Source of the DNA: Vandiemenella viatica
Taxonomy: Eukaryota; Arthropoda; Insecta; Orthoptera; Morabidae
DNA length: 64,000 nt
Assembly: GCA_031002005.1 (NCBI GenBank)
Contig: CM061920.1
Location: 106,265,447 to 106,329,446, forward strand
Direction of reading: 5' to 3'
This document shows, one piece after another, positions 25,031-36,578 of this stretch. Each line of letters starts with the position of its first letter. Position 1 is the first letter of the stretch. The notes under the pieces were generated by a model. The model searched no databases. It saw only the letters and a program-made list of their open reading frames with translations, and was not told the DNA's origin. A program made the translations under genes and the position numbers.

Positions 25031-27684
25031 ACAGGTTAGATGTACCGTGTACATCAATGTTACCTTCTATTGACTGTCATCATCATTACCAGTGCTTATG
25101 TTTTAAATGCACTGTGATCATATGCATCGACAGAACTGAGTCGAAATGCTCACCGAGAGGATCGTCTCTCTATAACCTGGAATTTATTTCATAAAAATAA
25201 AATCGTGATGAAGGCTGAACTCCTTCGAAACTTGGGTTTCCAGGAACTCTTGAGAAAGGAAATTGTTAATTTGAAATAAACCATGCAGCTCTGAACACTA
25301 AAATGACGTGGATTATCAGAAATAGTGTTAGGTCTCTATCGAACATTCTGTATTCAATGTCTGTGATTCACTGAGCCAAATATAAAAATCACTCCGGTTC
25401 TTAATGTAGCTGCCTTCAGAAAGCTCCACAAATTTTTTTAGCAAAATTCATTGTTTGTAAAGTTTTACTTGATGCGACACTTGTTGAGTACAATTTAGCA
25501 ATTCCTCTCCAGCGACATATTTTTCTTCTTCGTATTCAAGATGTCAGCGCATAGTCATCAGATTATTTCAAAACAATGGTGAAGGAATACGTATCTTATA
25601 ATTTAAGACGAAAAATTATGTTTAAAGCAAATCTACTTATGAAGAAATACGTAATGACCAGACACTTGCTTCTAGTATTCTAATTGATTTTATTGGTTTC
25701 TTTTTTGCTCACAAACATCTCGCCATGATTGCAATAATCAATTTAATTTGATTTTAGTTATAGGCACAATTGTGAGGAACGATAAGGGGGTGTGATTGTT
25801 ACCAAATCGTAACGTCCATACACATTTCAATTCTACTGTAAATACACGTATCTGCTGATGAAATTCTGGACATACTGCTTTTAAACAACATTGGTAGCAT
25901 AATCATAGCATTTTGGCTTACTGAGATCAGATTCATTAAAAGTCTTCGCCACAACTTAAACTGCAAACTTTGTGTGTGTCAACGGTACGGATTCCTACAA
26001 GACCGACCAATATACAGTAGGTTTGAAAAACATAATTGTTACGGCATTACCTTGGAAAACTTTCCACTTAGTAACTATTTACCTACCAAAGAGAGATAGC
26101 ATAAACAATTAACGTGACACCACCTCCCAGCAAGGCTTCCTTATTAAGCATCTGTTATCCTTGTTGATTACTTTGTAAATATAACGCTGCATGGCAGTCA
26201 TATTGAAAATAATTAGGAATCAATCATATTTTCTTCCAAGGTATCATCAATATGTTCAGGAAAAAAACATAACTGTAATAATCACAATCTCTAATTAATT
26301 GCAGATGACCTACCATAAAATAGTTACAATCAGAAACTTTTCAAAGGATACATTTTCTTAGGAAAATTACTCCACAGAATCTGAGGTTACTGTGTCTCGA
26401 AACCACATTTCCAAAAGCTGGTCTGATTTAAGGAAACTTGAAAAAATGCACTATTTTTACTTAACTTTACAATCTCATCCGGTTAAACAGTGTTCGAAGG
26501 TGATTAAATGTTGCTGAAATACACATGATCAGATACCTACGAAATTTCCTTAGTAACCAACGTGATAACGTTTATGCCGACTACATTATGTCAACAGCGT
26601 AGTGTCGCAGGGTGAAAACCAGCTATGACTGTGCATTTTACTTATTTACCTCGTATAATATCTATCAAGAAGCACTAGTTTACTAACAGAAACGATATTC
26701 ACAATTTAGCCTATAAGGTACTTGAAGATATTTGCTCTCTTCAAAGAAGGAAATACACGAATAAATACGTAATCACTATCACCGTGCTGTTTGTATAAAC
26801 AAATGTTCCGCTGTTTAGAGGAATGACATTGCATTCCAGAGTGACTTGTCGCGTGGCATTCGGTTTCATGCAGGTACTACGAGGATACTCGCATGTTATG
26901 AACGAAGAAGACTGACCGTTACTATCCACATTCAAGGAACGTAATTAAACACACAGAAAATCTTTCTTCCCGATAGATGTTGTAATGGTCGTTCTGACTC
27001 ATTACATTGTTTACTACCAATTCCAAGATGCGCGGGCAGAAGAGATAAATCAATACTTGACCAATTGTTAACATTAAATTAAATAACAAAATTTGTAGTA
27101 ACGCGAGCGAATGTAATTTGAGGATGGAAATAAGGAAGACGAAACACAGGAACTTGTTGTATTGTCACGTCAGAGGTTTGGTATAGGACTGACGGAAATT
27201 CTGGGTGCGACGAGCGAGCAGAAATCGAATGCGAGATAAAATGACTTTACTGTTTGTGGAGAGAAGGAATGAATATTTTAAGAGCGCAAAGACCTCCGAA
27301 TATCAGGAATATTTCTTAGTAAGGAAGCGAGTGACGAAATGTTCTCGCCAATAGTATGAACTTGTGAGGAATATTGGAGGAGTGGTGAGACTTGCTACCG
27401 TATGTAGCGTGCAGAAAACAGCTAGCCACTAAGCGTGGTGTTGGCGGGATGATCGAAGACGGAGTGGCATGCGGAACTCGAGTCTTCGCACTGGGACTGG
27501 AGTGGAATTGAGACTTGTTCGACTCTGCATGATAGATGCCTTTACTGTCTTTTTAGTTGATAGAAGTTTATGGTGAACCAGTACAGTGGGTCTAACTCAT
27601 TTCCGCACTGTGATATGTTATTGTGGTATGAAACTGGCTGTGAAGGTCAGAGTTTTTTAACTACTTTTTCAAGCTACTTTTACA
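25031..27684. other. Stretch without recognised gene; GC-richer toward 27.1-27.6 kb
   Basis: No coding motif seen. The last 500 bases are purine-rich and less AT-biased (GACGAGCGAGCAG, GGAGTGGTGAGAC). The GACGAGCGAG phrase also occurs near 9975, hinting that both may descend from one unrecognised element. Confidence 0.35.
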
Positions 27685-27873
27685 AAATACAGGTTACAAG
27701 ATTCAAAGTGGTATTATACTAGGTTAAAAATACAGGATGCAAGAGGCAAGGTTCAAGATGCGAAGAGCAGGATGCAGTATACAAAGGGCAAGATGCAAGG
27801 TACAAGATTCAAAATGCGGGATGCAAGATACATGCTTCTTAGATGCGAGATATAAGATACGAGTTACAGGATT
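27685..27873 (+). repeat. Degenerate heptanucleotide tandem repeat, unit GATGCAA
   Basis: From 27736 the sequence divides into about fourteen consecutive 7-mers related to GATGCAA (GATGCAA, GAGGCAA, GGTTCAA, GATGCGA, GATGCAG, GGTACAA, GATTCAA and so on) without loss of phase. Earlier (GTTACAA GATTCAA near 27693) and later (GATATAA GATACGA near 27850) units flank it, separated by short unrelated bits. The unit is not a multiple of three and no long ORF runs through the array, so it is not a coding repeat. Confidence 0.85.
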
Positions 27874-28009
27874 TTTATAGACTAGCAAAATAATCTTTGG
27901 CAGGACAGGCTTCTTGTAGGCTGTCGGCGTAATCGTTCGGTGAGTAAGATATGGTGAAAGATGTCTTCTCCTGCGGTCCTCTTCCGGATTGGCGCCCCTG
28001 AGTGTGTTG

Positions 28010-28330
28010 TCACGGGATGCTTGGATATCCGCCCGTTACGAGGAACTGCAGTATGTTGCCGTATGAGCTGGTTGCCTTTATGAACTCTCTCTCCATGAAG
28101 GCAATGTAATCAGTGTATCCTTTATCTTGCTGCTGACAGACGTATAATACTGTATGGCCTACCAACCATGTTGCGGAGTTTTGTTTCCATGCAGATTTGA
28201 GTATCTTATCCGGCCTAAGGATATCCTGCATTAAAATTCTAGGTATTGTGGTTCCATCCAATTTTGCCAACTTGTATTTGAGCCGTATCCATATGCGTTG
28301 TGTTTCGCACTGAACGGTGCAGTCAACCGA
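28010..28330 (-). CDS. Unassigned ORF, possible exon or relic
   Basis: The minus strand is open for about 107 codons, from just after a TAG near 28333 to the stop at 28010-28012. No ATG lies at the start of the open frame; it opens FTISVDCTVQCETQRIWIR and ends GYPSIP. The middle includes TWLVGHTVLYVCQQQDKGY. I recognise no domain. Being open and ATG-less, it could be an exon (a CTGCACCGTTCAG acceptor-like site lies upstream on that strand), a transposon relic or chance. Chance is a real possibility at this length. Confidence 0.25.
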   Translation of the reverse strand, partial: SVDCTVQCETQRIWIRLKYKLAKLDGTTIPRILMQDILRPDKILKSAWKQNSATWLVGHTVLYVCQQQDKGYTDYIAFMEREFIKATSSYGNILQFLVTGGYPSIP

Positions 28331-28869
28331 AATGGTAAACTATAACATTCTGACTACATTGTAGTTAACTTCAATAAAACCCGAGACACGCTGATAGGGA
28401 AATTTGCGTAATGAGAATTTTCTCAGTTGCTGTAGTGCTTTAACTAATATGCCATGGCATCAGGGAAGTTAAGGGAGAGTAAACTATTAAAGTTTTATAT
28501 TAGTCAGCTTTACTTATTCATTGTGCTTACTATAAAAATTATTTTCATTTCGTAATATATCATTTACATTTTAATAAAAGTCAACAAAGTGAGAATCTGT
28601 AAGAAAATGAGAGAAAAGTAAAATTTCGCAACCGGTGACACAGGTTGAAAAACAAGAGTGACACGTTACTACAGCTGAAATTATCCTGGATTGCAATCTC
28701 TTCTACACTGTCACAATCAGATCTGTAAAGGGATATAGCTGAAAATACACAGCTCCCCGGAATCAGTATCAGGTTCTTAAGTTTAGGTGTGTTTAAATCA
28801 AATTAAGTAATTTGTATATTTCTTCTTGGTTTGCCGTACCATTATATGAGAATAAGCGGTTGCATATGA

Positions 28870-29033
28870 GGTTTTTTTTTTTATCTTCCATGTGAGATTA
28901 CAGGAAGAGATTAATTAAGGTGGTTTCCCGTTGCCTTCCCCTGAATGTGTAGTGGATTGTGATAGTGTTTGTTCTATGTAGAGTGTTTTGGATGTTAAAT
29001 AAAATTCGGTGCCCGACAATTCAAGAACAGGCC

Positions 29034-29070
<37 letters not shown>
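28870..29070 (+). repeat. Retroposed repeat ending in A32
   Basis: GGTGGTTTCCCGTTGCCTTC (28919-28938) is a phrase I know from common insect interspersed repeats. The segment runs to AGGCCTTGTT and a 32-base pure A tract (29039-29070), the signature of a poly-A-tailed retroposon. The 5' boundary and family are not certain. Confidence 0.5.
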
Positions 29071-29072
<2 letters not shown>

Positions 29073-29204
29073 TGGTAGACACTTTTTAGCTATGCTACTT
29101 GCGTGTGGTGTGGGAGCCTAAGCTGCATCCTAGGTAGCCTACGCTTAAATGCAGCCCTGGGGGAGTGATCCTTCTTTTTTTTAATAATAATAATAAAATC
29201 ATAA

Positions 29205-29565
29205 AAAGTTTTCAAACATCGAAACTGACATCAAGAAAAGGCGAATGAAATTCTTTGGTCACCTGAAGAGGTTAGCCAGAAAGTCGGTTGACAAAAAAGA
29301 TAATAGATTAATGTAACTTCACTTAAAAATCCGACACCTTGGCTGAATGAAATTCGAAAGGATCTTAAAAGTGCAAACATAGGAGCAACAGACATCATAG
29401 AAAGGAGACACCTTCAGACACAAAGTAGACAAATGGGAAGTTATAACTGAATAACCAAAACAAAAACAATACAGAACAAAGTGGTCGGGAAGAATGCAAA
29501 CAAGCTTTCTCGGAAAGAATGAAAGCCTATTGGAACAACAACGAAGAACTCAAAGAAAACTTGAT
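29205..29565 (+). mobile_element. LINE ORF2 C-terminal relic, second RTE-like family
   Basis: Reads TDIKKRRMKFFGHLKRLARK, a break, then TPWLNEIRKDLKSANIGATD with IIERRHL, another shift, and CKQAFSERMKAYWNNNEE. The order (RRMKFFGHLKR, then a W-L-NE-I-DL motif, then a basic SERMKAYW tail) is that of the C-terminal tail found after the RT of RTE-like and related arthropod LINEs. At least two frameshifts. Short AAT repeats lie on both sides (29181-29196 and 29609-29624). Confidence 0.65.
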
Positions 29566-29907
29566 TGGGTCATTTGCTTAACGTCTTCCATTTATCGGGA
29601 TAATTCGCCAATAATAATAATAAAATCCTAGTTAGTGGGCCTTGGTTCAGATCGTTCTGCTTCTACGAAAAGTCCCCGGTTACATCGGGAATCTAACCAT
29701 GGTCGTCCGGTCTTCTACATCCCGAACTACGCGGTCCCTGCGGAAGCCTTTTGGTAATATGTTTGGTAAGCTTGTATTTGTGAATGTAGTATTTTTAAAA
29801 GCACAAACTTGGATCTATATTCGGACAGATCTAGCTCGGTACTACATGCCACAATAAATATGGCCTTTAACTAGATTGATACTCGTGTCGTATTGACTCC
29901 GTAGCGG

Positions 29908-29915
29908 TGACGTCA
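29908..29915. promoter_or_regulatory. Palindromic CRE-like site TGACGTCA
   Basis: Exact eight-base CREB/ATF consensus about 190 bases upstream of the exon candidate at 30105. The same octamer occurs elsewhere in the window (near 6009, 19885 and 35321, the last inside a SINE), so its meaning here depends on whether a promoter exists. Confidence 0.3.
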
Positions 29916-30104
29916 CAACGCATGTAACCTGTGCGTGTCAGCAGGTGTCTACAGGAGCACCACGAACTGAGCGTCCCGTGGCGCGGGCGGCTCCCCCCGC
30001 CGGCCGCGCTACCCCCACCTCGCTGTTGGTCGTGGTCACGGGCTGGATGCAGTCGCGTACAGACACCGGCCGCGAGGCAGTGCGGAAAGGGGTCACTCGG
30101 CCTA

Positions 30105-30168
30105 ATGGACGGCGCCGGACACTGTGCGACGGCGGGACCACCGCCCGGCTACACCGACGACGTCACAA
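30105..30168 (+). CDS. Candidate first coding exon of an unidentified host gene
   Basis: In a GC- and CpG-rich patch (29,930-30,185), unusual for this window, an ATG in fair context (CTAATGG) opens 21 codons, MDGAGHCATAGPPPGYTDDV then T, ending at CACAA|GTGAGT, a strong splice-donor match, in phase 1. A GC-rich leader and a CRE-like octamer lie upstream. I do not recognise the peptide; the PPPGY stretch suggests a flexible N-terminus. No partner exon is proven; a terminal-exon candidate on the same strand lies near 47 kb. The frame also stays open past the donor to about 30215, so a single short ORF is the alternative reading. Splicing and expression are inference. Confidence 0.3.
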
Positions 30169-30239
30169 GTGAGTCTGCCGCAGCTGCCAGGCTTCCAACT
30201 GAATGTGTTTTATGACTAGTACCCCAATTTTAAAAATCA

Positions 30240-30480
30240 TTTGGAAGACAATTTTGGTCTGCCGGATATCGCTACAACAACAGAGCTCGCCGGTGACTAA
30301 TGACGGTAGTCAATCTCAAGATGTAATATTTTTCAAGCAGTAATGAGGCTGTAATACACCCTGGACCAACATGACACCACCAAAACTACTTTGAATATTA
30401 TTTCCAGTGGGGTCTTCGTTTGACTATTACAGTATCATGACAATTCCTCGCAGTAACGCGTTCTCCAGTATTCCCCAAAA
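30240..30480 (+). repeat. Novel dispersed repeat X, copy 2
   Basis: Ordered similarity to 19,815-20,115, including GACTAATGACG, CAAGATGTAATATTTTTCAA, ACCCTGGACCAACATGACAC and GGGGTCTTCGTTTGACTATT against GGTGTCTTAAGTTTGACTAA. It lacks the 42-bp internal duplication of copy 1. Confidence 0.55.
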
Positions 30481-33400
30481 ATTTGCTTCCTGGCTGCTGG
30501 TTTTCACTTTCCAACGTAATCCTTTCAGAAGCTACTGCCTAGTCCAAGAAACCTGTGTAATACACCGTGTTGTTATTAGTTCTTAGAAGCACTCAAAAAA
30601 ATTGGTGTAAGTTGGTAGAACATCATTTGAGATTGCTCCAACGTAGGAACAACCACTTTGCTTATTGACAGCGAACACAACGTACTGGGTGTCCTAACTA
30701 TTAGAAAGCTACGTTTACTTTGTTCAAACTCGGGTGGAAACTAGAATTTACGCGATAACACGCTGATCTCTATGTGTGTAACCAGTTAGCTGAGTGTCCT
30801 GGTTCATTTTCTGATTCCCCCCCCGGCAACTGAATAATCTGCTCGCAGTAGTTAATCTGAGTTTCAACATTTTTCTGTTTACATATAAATATGATTAAGG
30901 AAGTAAACAAGCAAAAAAGTAAAATCAGTTCGCATCTAAAGCATGATTTTCATTACTGAGGTGCATTCTGTGAGTTACTGTGTCTGTATCTGAACGCTTC
31001 CATGCAGCCCAGAGTTCGCCATTCGACCAGCGTTTCGGCTCGCGATTGGCTGCTGTATGCGGGCCGCCTTGGTAACACCTAGACACCTGCCACATGCTGC
31101 TTCTGTATTAGGAATCAGCCTCAGAATTGCTGAAATCGTCAAACAACTTTTTTCCGAATATCGGTATACATTTCACTATTACGCCGATCAGAATAAAATG
31201 GAAATACTGATAATTATAACTTTAATGATAGAAAAGTAACCACCGTAGATGTTGCAATGTTTGATAGAACTTAATACTTCTTGGCAACATTGTTTCTTGA
31301 AGTCACCATGGAGTCGGTGCTGCCATTTAAAAGAGCGACTTTTCGTACAAGACGTGAAGTATGTAGTCTGTGTATTACAAGATGTGAAAGAATGGTATGT
31401 AGTTCCAATTTAAAAAGAAAAAAAAAGTTTTTCTATTTAATCTCCGAATAAATCGGATACTTAAAGACTTATTCATGTCGCTTACTGTCAAATTTTTTTG
31501 GAGTGAAAACTTTTTCGTACGTGCCACTGTATACGAAACTTCAGTGAAAATCAGAATGAAGCCACGTGACCGCCAGTAAGCTGTTAGCCTGAGCCGGAAA
31601 ATAGACCGCCTCTGCAGGAAAACGGTTCTATTCCGGAATAAGATAATACAGCAAATTTTTTTCTGAATCGGTAGTATGTTTAAAGGGTAATACAAGAATA
31701 ATCAATTTGGTCAAATTAATTAAGTCAAAAATAAGTTATATCACTTGCTCAATGTGATCCATGTGGTAGTAATATTTCTCTAGTAGTATATACAGCATAT
31801 ATACTGCAGTGTTTTGTTCAGCTAATAAGTGCGCAGTCAAAGTTTTAACTGTGTAAGTTTCGCTTTGTTATTAACATTAGAGACGATTTAGAACCATTAA
31901 AACCAAATGAAAAGTTTGTTTTTTCTGACATTGTATAATGTGTGTAAAATAAGTCTCACACAAAATGTATTGCTCAGTCACGCGAATAAAATCTTTATCA
32001 GTTCTAGTAAAGACTAAACAGATTTCTGTGACTGCATGGTTTGAGTAAAACACTGGCGAGAACTGTATTAACTTGTTACCAATTTTCGGTAGATCAGTTC
32101 CTTGTGGTTGCCAAATGCAGAACTTGTTCTCCTCCTGACCAAAAGCGCCTATTATCGATTCTAAGCAAATAAAAAAAAATCCCAAAGAAAAAAGAACTTA
32201 TTCCCGTCACCATCCAGTATTGTTCAAAACTTACCAAAAAGGAGGCAAACTCGTGTAACGATCGAAGCTCCCACCAATATAAGTTTTGAAAGCGATCTGT
32301 AGTGACGGTCGGAATGGTAGAAATTCTGAAATGTCGAAGTAGTTACATCCGTCAATCAACATTGCTTCACAGTGGCAAATTTCCTTCGTAGACGTCTTTT
32401 GAAGTATTTTGAAGACGCATGCAAAGGGAGAGATGTTACATCTAAAGTCGTTTGAATTTAATAAACCTATTCGAGTTCAGCATAAGTTGCGGTATACAAA
32501 GCTTTTGTAGATCAGTTTTTCTTTTTAATAAATTTAGAAAAAGTACAATTTTTTGATTATGACCAAATTGTTTCTTTGTCCATGCCCACTACTGATTATT
32601 CCAGCATTTTTTTTAATGATTCCGTGTTAGTAGACTCGTTTCCGCGTGTCTAGAGCGCGGTCGAGGAGCTCAGCATTGATCTTGAGCGATCTGTGCAGTC
32701 GCCTGGCGCTAGCCAAGGTCCTCCACCCGCCTCAGCTGACGGCTAGACAGATCAGCTAATGGCCCACACTATTACTGACACACTTGATTTTATCTGCTGA
32801 CTGACTGTTATCAGAACTAGACTACCACGGATAATAGACATTCCTCAAATAATTCCATGAACATATGAGATAGGAAGATTAATTCGGGTGGTTTTATAGG
32901 CTTTTATGTATTGGCAACGTTTTCCATGTGCCTCTGGTGTGTGTTAAATAATTCTTTTTCCTGAATAACTTGCAATGACCATACTTGATGCGTCACCAAC
33001 TCAACGCGAAAGGCACGTTGATACCTCTAGACTACAGTTGTTTAGACGTCTCTTGTAAAGGCAATGCGACAAATTTATATTCGACTTTCTTTAATAGTTG
33101 CTATGATATCAGTTGTAGATAAGCCTGTTTTTTTTACTACATTCTTTAAAGGAATGATGGTGAAAAAATATGTAAATTGTGCACATAATTCTCAACTTGT
33201 TAGGCCTATTGTTAAATTAAAGAACCAAAAATTAATTTTGAGAAAATAATCTAGTCTCCCCTTTCTTAGTGCTGTTATTATCCTGGGCGTACTGCTCTAT
33301 TTTTACAGACTTCTCAGAAATTTTGTGACTGAGATACAACCGCACCATTTCTAAAAAATATTGTTTCTTCATGATATCGGTTTCCTCAACAACAGGAATC

Positions 33401-33685
33401 TCAGCTGAGCATTTCTCGGCGCGTGATTACGTGGAAATCTTCGCTGGCACACCTCCCAAATTTTCCTTGTAAGCACAACGTTCGACCGCTTCCACTGAGG
33501 TTCACTTAAAGTGTCTACTGTTCCAGTACCTGGTAGTCTGTTGATAACCTCTTCAGTCCCGAGCTCATAATAAAAGTCCAAGAGAACTATTATTGTGTAG
33601 GTTACTTTGTGTTAATGCTAGTTAACAATGAATGACCATAAATTTTTTTTTTTAAACAATAATTAATTTTTTATAGATGGTATAT
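30481..33685. other. AT-rich stretch without recognised gene
   Basis: ORFs of 106 (31375-31695) and 102 codons (31877-32185), both minus, have no recognised domain and lie in AT-rich sequence. A local GC-richer patch at 32640-32770 is unexplained. No paired terminal repeats seen. Confidence 0.45.
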
Positions 33686-33976
33686 ATATATGATACCTCG
33701 GGAGTCAAGAAGGAAAATTATGCACACAACTGTACTGCTTCATGTTACTTTATTTCATGGAAAAAATATATGTCTTTACCTTTATTTCGACGAGCTATGT
33801 TGTACAGCTGCAGGATCCCAAGTTTCCAATCAGGGCTGCCAAAAGCAGAATATCAAACATATGAGCTATGAGAAGCGCGATATATATTGTAGATGATACG
33901 ATAGGCCAGAAAAGGTTCAGCTGTGCAGTGGCCCAAGAAAAAAATAATTTCTGGAGGGATATATGATACCTCGGGA
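33686..33976. other. Segment bounded by an 18-bp perfect direct repeat
   Basis: ATATATGATACCTCGGGA occurs at 33686-33703 and again at 33959-33976. The 255 bases between them have no tRNA-like head, poly-A or inverted ends that I can see. This could be a long target-site duplication of a retroposed insertion or remnants of a tandem repeat. Confidence 0.4.
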
Positions 33977-35149
33977 CAGAAGAGGATAAACACAGATCGC
34001 CTTTAAATGAATATGAGCGATAAAGAAGCAATTGAAACGTTGTGCTCAAAAAGCAAAATCTCACGGCATACCCGATTTCCGTGTAGGGGTATTTGACCAC
34101 ATATCGATACTCATACCTCAATTTCAGAATCTCATTTTAGGGTCTTTGATCGTAGAACTTCACAATTTTGACGAAGCCGTATGCAAAATGTGTGCTAACG
34201 TTTCTTTAACTAAAGATATGCCGTAACAGTTAGATTCATGAAAGTTACCGTTTGAGGATGATATTTCGTCAAATTTACGATTTGCCATCTTACGTTTCCC
34301 GAGAAAATTTAAAGCACTAGTGGCAGGGTAGCATTTTTAGTGTTTTCACTCAGTCTCTTTGTCAAAAAGTCAGATCTTTACAATAAACGTATTACAGTAG
34401 GGCCTACTCACATTCATTATAGGCAAATCTAAGTTAAAATTATTTAAAGCAGATTAATTTAACAGTTGAATTAAACTTTGCTGACTCGAACCATGTACTT
34501 ATGAATGGTTATTTTTTTTTTCTAGAAAAAAATGTAAATATTAACCTTAACGAAATCGTAAAAATGATTATGACCGTTCTATTGCTTATAGAGTAATTTA
34601 GGTTTTCTTAATCATTGTAACTAAAAAATAAAAAGCTCAAAGAAAAATTGGTGGACGTTCCAAAACGTTATTGTTTTGTAACGACCTGCTCTGGCGCTGA
34701 AATCATTGTAGGTATCTCTATGTCACGTTTGATGTAAATATGTACTGGTTCTGGAACAAGTTTCTACCTACATTTTCCTTCTTGTGGCAATTGCAGGTAT
34801 TACTTATCCGAGGCTCACTGGGTTTCCGTTTCTATATAGTGCAGCGTAAGTCGTTATATGCAACTGACATTGTCGATAACCAGTCCCACAAGGTTAACCG
34901 TTCGCTGCCTTGCGAAGTGCTCACTGGGTTTTTCTCCTTTAAGCAGTTTCCTTGATTTACTTCTTGTGCTTATAACCTTTCTATCTCTTTCTGTGGTGTA
35001 TTTTGTTTGTATCCTACAATGACAAGATAGTTTTACTGTCAGTTGCTGGAACCGAATTCGTGCATCGGAGTCTGAGAAGTGTTTCGTCTGAAAGGTGTTA
35101 CGGTGTTTTTTTCGCATTACTGCACCTTGTGAACGAGATTGCTAAAATA
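33977..35149. other. AT-rich stretch without recognised feature
   Basis: Only short ORFs without recognisable motifs. Confidence 0.5.
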
Positions 35150-35350
35150 CAGCAATGGTTGTTAGGTGGTTCAATTCCTGGTGCTGGAAAATTTGTTCAA
35201 CTTCCGGTTCTACCACGCAGATTTCGGTTTTCGATGGTTGTCCGAAATCAATCGAGGTGGTTACTTTAAAATACTACATGCGATTTTCTCCCATTTTGTC
35301 CACCTCCCTCTCCAGCTGTAATGACGTCATAGTCACGTTACTTAAGTCTG
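35150..35350 (+). repeat. SINE-A-related copy, diverged subfamily
   Basis: Head region GTTAGGTGGTTCAATTCCTG is strongly altered. The body follows in order: AGATTTCGGTTTTCGATGGTT, CCGAAATCAATCGAGG, then TCTCCCATTTTGTCC and GCTGTAATGACGTCATAG. The same CGAAATC variant occurs in the 3.1-kb fragment, suggesting these two belong to one older subfamily. Confidence 0.55.
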
Positions 35351-35744
35351 CAAATTAAAAAAAAGAAAAGCAAAAAAAAATCCTTAAACGTGCACATCAG
35401 TAATCTGTACATATATAATAGCAACCTATCTCTGTATCTGTGTAGTCACATTCTTGTATAACTCTTGACACCTGCCCTAGCGTAGAGGTCGTTTTGTAAT
35501 AAGCGCAATTATAATTACTCCGTCGGTAATTGTTATTTCCTAGCTTTTGAACAAAGAAACGCATCAGTGGGAGAAACCTTCAGGCTGTTATCTAGATTAA
35601 CTATATCCGTTCCTTTAGATACAAGCATTGAAACACATCTCAACCCATTGTCAACCTTATACGCAAACATTTACCAAGACGTTTCGATTCTAACTGGCGC
35701 TGCTGAGTGTCAAAAATGTAAAGACTCGATTATGTACGGTAAAG

Positions 35745-36570
35745 CAGTGCTGTTCAACCTTCTCGAATACGCGACCCGTTACAAGAAAAAATTTTGTTGA
35801 CCGCTCATGTCCGTAAAAAAAAACTTTGGCAACCCCCCAGGTCCGTAATAATAAGTCAGTGATTTAAAAAAAACAACGCATTTCATTTTTTTTCTATTGA
35901 GACTATACTTACTGATCGAGAAATCAAATGCCGTGAAAGGTCGCGGGCACTCTGGGGACAGTGATATATTATTTGCCGTGGTGGCGGCGCGGGAGGCGAG
36001 GTGAGGCCAGCGGCCACATAGAAACAGTTCGTTTTCGTTCACAGCAATCAGTTGTCCGAATACGCCAGCGGGTACAGACTAACTTTGTTGCGAGCAAGTA
36101 TAAAATTGAGTTCTCAAAAGATATGCGCAGCCCTCGACGTCTGGTATAAGTGGAGGAAGCAAATCAAAACCGGAAAAAAATAAGATTTTATGACGCAATT
36201 AATCGAAATATGTTAGAAAGAAGAAAACAGGGTCCAATTAGGAAATGATTGTTTTTAATTTGATTTAATTGCAATGGAGCACAGGCTCCGGTGGCAATAT
36301 CCCTACACCCCCATCTTTCCCCTATTCTGCACCCACATTTGCCCTATAAAAATTTTATCTTTAAATTCTTTCAACGTTTTCGGTAACTTATTCATTGCAT
36401 CTCAAAAATACAACCACTATTCAACAATTTATTAAAAAATAAACAGGCACAGCATTCTCACTGAAATGTTTGTATTTTTATTTTTTGCATTTACCTATCT
36501 TGCGACCGCGATCCCCCTTCTCCCCCTCCCCCCGAGCAGGAATTGGCAACCCGCAGGTTGAACAACACTA
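35745..36570. mobile_element. Non-autonomous hAT-like element (826 bp)
   Basis: Left end CAGTGCTGTTCAACCT; right end, inward on the other strand, TAGTGTTGTTCAACCT, so 14 of 16 terminal bases agree. Flanks CGGTAAAG (35737-35744) and CACTAAAG (36571-36578) match at six of eight positions, fitting a decayed 8-bp hAT target duplication. The interior has no transposase ORF that I can recognise, includes a GC-rich patch near 35970-36010 and pyrimidine runs near the right end. Confidence 0.7.
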
Positions 36571-36578
36571 CACTAAAG

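Noticed and set aside
35321..35328. TGACGTCA as a host CRE
   Set aside because: It falls inside a diverged SINE where the family has a TAATGACGTC-like segment, so the match reflects the repeat.
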